Shown: piece after piece, positions 62,014 to 64,000 of the stretch
How positions within the stretch are numbered: position 1 is the first letter of the stretch
How the letters are laid out: each line of letters starts with the position of its first letter
Source: Planctomycetota bacterium
GTDB taxonomy: Bacteria; Planctomycetota; UBA8742; UBA2392
Length of the DNA: 64,000 nt
NCBI GenBank assembly: GCA_019912315.1
Contig: JAIOJA010000019.1
Location: 18,406-82,405, forward strand
Direction: 5' to 3'
Translations under genes and position numbers: made by a program
The notes under the pieces: model-generated
Database searches by the model: none
What the model was told of the DNA's origin: nothing
The model's input: the letters and a program-made list of their open reading frames with translations, nothing else

Positions 62014-62282
62014 ATGGCTACGGAACTCCGGCACCACTCAAGATATCGATACGCCTGCGGAGCGCTGGGGCTGGCGTTTCCTTTGTGCATTTGGGCGGGC
62101 TGTGGGGAAAACAGTAGCTCTCTGACTGAACCAACTCGTGCCATGAGAAGGGTAACCCCCGCGACGTCTGCGTGGATTGCCATACACCTGTTACAGATCC
62201 CCGGCGACGCTACCTGAAGAGCGTGGACGACACATGCCACTGCGATATTGAGACAGATAGTGGGGCCTGCAAGAGGAGATAG
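62014..62282 (+). pseudogene. Frameshifted haem-binding lipoprotein
   Basis: ATG 62014 opens a lipoprotein signal (GALGLAFPLCIWAGC, lipobox WAGC) followed by GENSSSLTEP. From about 62130 the plausible sequence continues in another frame with TNSCHEKGNPRDVCVDCHTP and VTDPRRRYLKSVDDTCHCDI, ending at the TAG at 62280-62282. CVDCH is a haem-binding motif. The original frame downstream of LTEP is unprotein-like. Either an indel or a decayed gene; restored length would be about 89 residues. The next gene's ribosome site overlaps its end. Confidence 0.5.
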
Positions 62283-62286
62283 ATAC

Positions 62287-63891
62287 GTGTCGCTTGCCAG
62301 AAAACTCGTGTTCGGAGTGGCGGTCGCACTCACAATCACAGTGTGCTACGTACTAGTTGCGTACAAGTACTCGAACGTGCCCATTGAGGCTCCGCAGAAC
62401 GCACCTGATGCGCCACCGCATTTGCCGAGCGGTACCAATCAGGGGGTGCCAATACTTCGGTTGGAGGAGCCACAGGAGACCGGTGCAGAAGCGTTTAACT
62501 CGCTGACAATCAGGGATATCTTCCTTGGGTTACTTCGGGCCGCATCCGCACGTGACCAGATCGCCACTGCTCGGTTTCGCCAATTGTTGGATGGCCGGGA
62601 TGCTGACGAGGTTTTTTCTACCGCTGTCGAGTTGCTCAAGGCGGAACGCATGGCGAATGCCGACGCACGCTCGCCGGACCGCAGCAGGTTGGTCAACTTG
62701 ATGTACTTCGTTGCACCGCGAGAGCCGGGGCTTCTGTTTTCAGTCGTTCGCGAATGTTGGAGTTCGAGAAGTATGCCGAGTGATGCACTTGAAGCATGGA
62801 CTCGGCTGGAACTCAGACCGCTTGATGTTCACGCCAACACGATTGTTGGCGATACGTCCAAAACGGAAGCGGTCGCGATTGCCGGCCTGCTTGTTAGCGG
62901 TCTCGACTCGCTCCCGTGCAGGGGTGTTGAGGTGTTCGAGTGGCTCACGCTTTCCTATGCGGAGAGTTTCCCCACGGGCGAGGTGCCCGATCCATGGTTA
63001 TCAGTTATCATTAGCATCGTCGGTCGCGAGGCCGCTCGCCTGAGCGCGACGGGCTGGGCCGTCGCGCTCGACTGGTTCAATGCTCTCTTGCAACAGCAGC
63101 AGCTCAGCGCACGTTTACACGCGCAGATCAGGGCCATTCTCGCTGAACCTCCCAATAGTTATTGGGAAATGATGGATGCAATTTCGGCCGCTGACAGCCT
63201 CGACACTTGGGCTCGTCTCTTCCGGGGGTTTCTCGCCATGCGCGCCCTCACGGATGAGGAGATGGATTTGTTCCTGGCGCTGTTTCGAACAAAGAACGCA
63301 AGTGATCCGTCGGCTTATCGCAGGTTCATGGGTGCGGCAATCGGGCAGAGCTCCGGTTCGGTTTCAATTGAAACCTGGCGAGAGACAGCTTCCTCTCTGC
63401 TGAACATCGGCCTGCAGACGTCTAACCCGCAGCACGTTCACGCTGCGGTCGATATGCTCGCCGGCATGCGATTTCGCTGGGGGCACAAGTCCGCGATGAG
63501 TGTTGCCCGTGGTGCGATGTTTCCTGGCGTTCACCAAGACATCGTCGAGCGGCTGCTTGACCTTCATAGCGCCATCATCGCCTTGCCCGATTCGGACCAA
63601 CGGAAGAACAACAATTCCGCCGCGCGCATATTCGAGTTGGTATGGGTATGTGATGCGCCAATTGAGCAAAGACTGAAGGCTATAGACATAATGCTGAATA
63701 GAACGACGTCGGTAAATTTCACTTGCTTCATAGCCGTCGTTAACGGGCTGGACAAGACGCTGGCCGAGCTGGACTACTCATCCCAAAGTGCTGTAGCGAA
63801 GATTGTAGATACTACCGTTGCCCGCTTTTCGGAAACAAACCGCTTCGAAACGCCCGAATCACTAGAAGCAGTATCTAAAACGTTGAAGTAG
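62287..63891 (+). CDS. Anchored protein of unknown function
   Basis: 534 residues from GTG 62287, with AGGAG 9 nt upstream. One N-terminal helix (LVFGVAVALTITVCYVLVA), a Pro/Asn-rich linker, then an all-helical domain of about 450 residues with Leu/Ala-rich helices (DIFLGLLRAASARDQIATARF, VFSTAVELLKAERMANADA, HAAVDMLAGMRFRW), like a HEAT/TPR-type solenoid. Codon use looks less GC-biased than in the rest of the window. It directly follows the frameshifted haem lipoprotein by 4 nt and ends 28 nt before the IS5-type transposase. Confidence 0.6.
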   Translation: MSLARKLVFGVAVALTITVCYVLVAYKYSNVPIEAPQNAPDAPPHLPSGTNQGVPILRLEEPQETGAEAFNSLTIRDIFLGLLRAASARDQIATARFRQLLDGRDADEVFSTAVELLKAERMANADARSPDRSRLVNLMYFVAPREPGLLFSVVRECWSSRSMPSDALEAWTRLELRPLDVHANTIVGDTSKTEAVAIAGLLVSGLDSLPCRGVEVFEWLTLSYAESFPTGEVPDPWLSVIISIVGREAARLSATGWAVALDWFNALLQQQQLSARLHAQIRAILAEPPNSYWEMMDAISAADSLDTWARLFRGFLAMRALTDEEMDLFLALFRTKNASDPSAYRRFMGAAIGQSSGSVSIETWRETASSLLNIGLQTSNPQHVHAAVDMLAGMRFRWGHKSAMSVARGAMFPGVHQDIVERLLDLHSAIIALPDSDQRKNNNSAARIFELVWVCDAPIEQRLKAIDIMLNRTTSVNFTCFIAVVNGLDKTLAELDYSSQSAVAKIVDTTVARFSETNRFETPESLEAVSKTLK

Positions 63892-63919
63892 GCGCTTAAC
63901 GCTTGCCGATACAGTCGGC

Positions 63920-64000
63920 ATGGAACTTACTGACGCGCAATGGGCCCTTCTGGAGCCCCTCATTCCCGTTCCCGTGCGGCGGGCCGACGGCAAGGGCCGT
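63920..64000 (+). mobile_element. IS5-family transposase, N-terminus, cut by the window edge
   Basis: The first 27 residues, MELTDAQWALLEPLIPVPVR then RADGKGR, match the N-terminal DUF4096-like domain of IS5-type transposases. The remainder lies beyond the window. A short hairpin (GCCGA/TCGGC near 63905-63919) precedes the ATG; the left end of the element was not identified. Confidence 0.85.

Noticed and set aside
61699..62037. 112-codon minus-strand gene in the spacer
   Set aside because: No ribosome site, no family resemblance, and it overlaps the start of the haem lipoprotein on the other strand.

Overview
The window is GC-rich bacterial chromosome with densely packed, mostly short operons. 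Many products are secreted, lipoprotein or single-anchor membrane proteins that I cannot assign to a function. The gene mix suggests Planctomycetota or a related deep-branching Gram-negative. That mix includes ClpC with a UVR motif, Gld-type ABC genes with DUF4340, GspG-like secreted proteins, carboxypeptidase-regulatory-like giants, Pro-rich membrane paralogues, a REP-associated transposase with its palindromes, and a multihaem lipoprotein. This placement is inference; no rRNA or definitive marker is present.

Layout. 1-9 kb: a broken gene at the left edge, a secreted protein, clpC, tRNA-Ala, a secreted alpha/beta hydrolase, tRNA-Leu preceded by tRNA fragments, acyl-CoA dehydrogenase, then a RAYT transposase bracketed by REP palindromes. 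9-18 kb: a giant anchored repeat protein ending in an NBR1-like Ig domain, a CPA2 antiporter with CBS domains, DAHP synthase and a beta-propeller-like protein. 18-30 kb: tandem metallophosphoesterases with a HAD phosphatase, thiS-thiG, a metal-type lipoprotein behind a palindrome, a FetAB-like ABC pair, pyrE, ribF, a TIM-barrel protein and tRNA-Gln. 30-44 kb: a large surface protein, YjbQ, an Rrf2 regulator, three tandem Pro-rich paralogues, miaB, a fatty-acid desaturase, a VOC protein with a histone H1-like tail, an M23-like protein, an EI24 protein and a degenerate class III cyclase.

44-54 kb holds one minus-strand ABC operon: GldA-like ATPase, GldF-like permease, GldG-like protein, a DUF4340 protein ending in a parvulin domain, and a second permease. 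A divergent ECF sigma/anti-sigma pair follows. The sigma gene and the secreted protein gene at 54883 carry the same exactly spaced bipartite promoter, so they form a small candidate regulon. 56-61 kb has tRNA-Lys and tRNA-Asn around a shared terminator, a four-repeat GspG-like protein, TauE/SafE, a strong candidate structured small RNA, a secreted protein and a triheme lipoprotein. The last 2.4 kb looks different in composition, carries a frameshifted haem lipoprotein and an orphan anchored protein, and runs into the start of an IS5-type transposase.

The observations I rate highest are the DUF4340-parvulin fusion in the Gld-type operon, the duplicated ECF promoter, the candidate small RNA at 58.8 kb, the tandem GspG-like protein and the cyclase homologue that lacks its transition-state residues.
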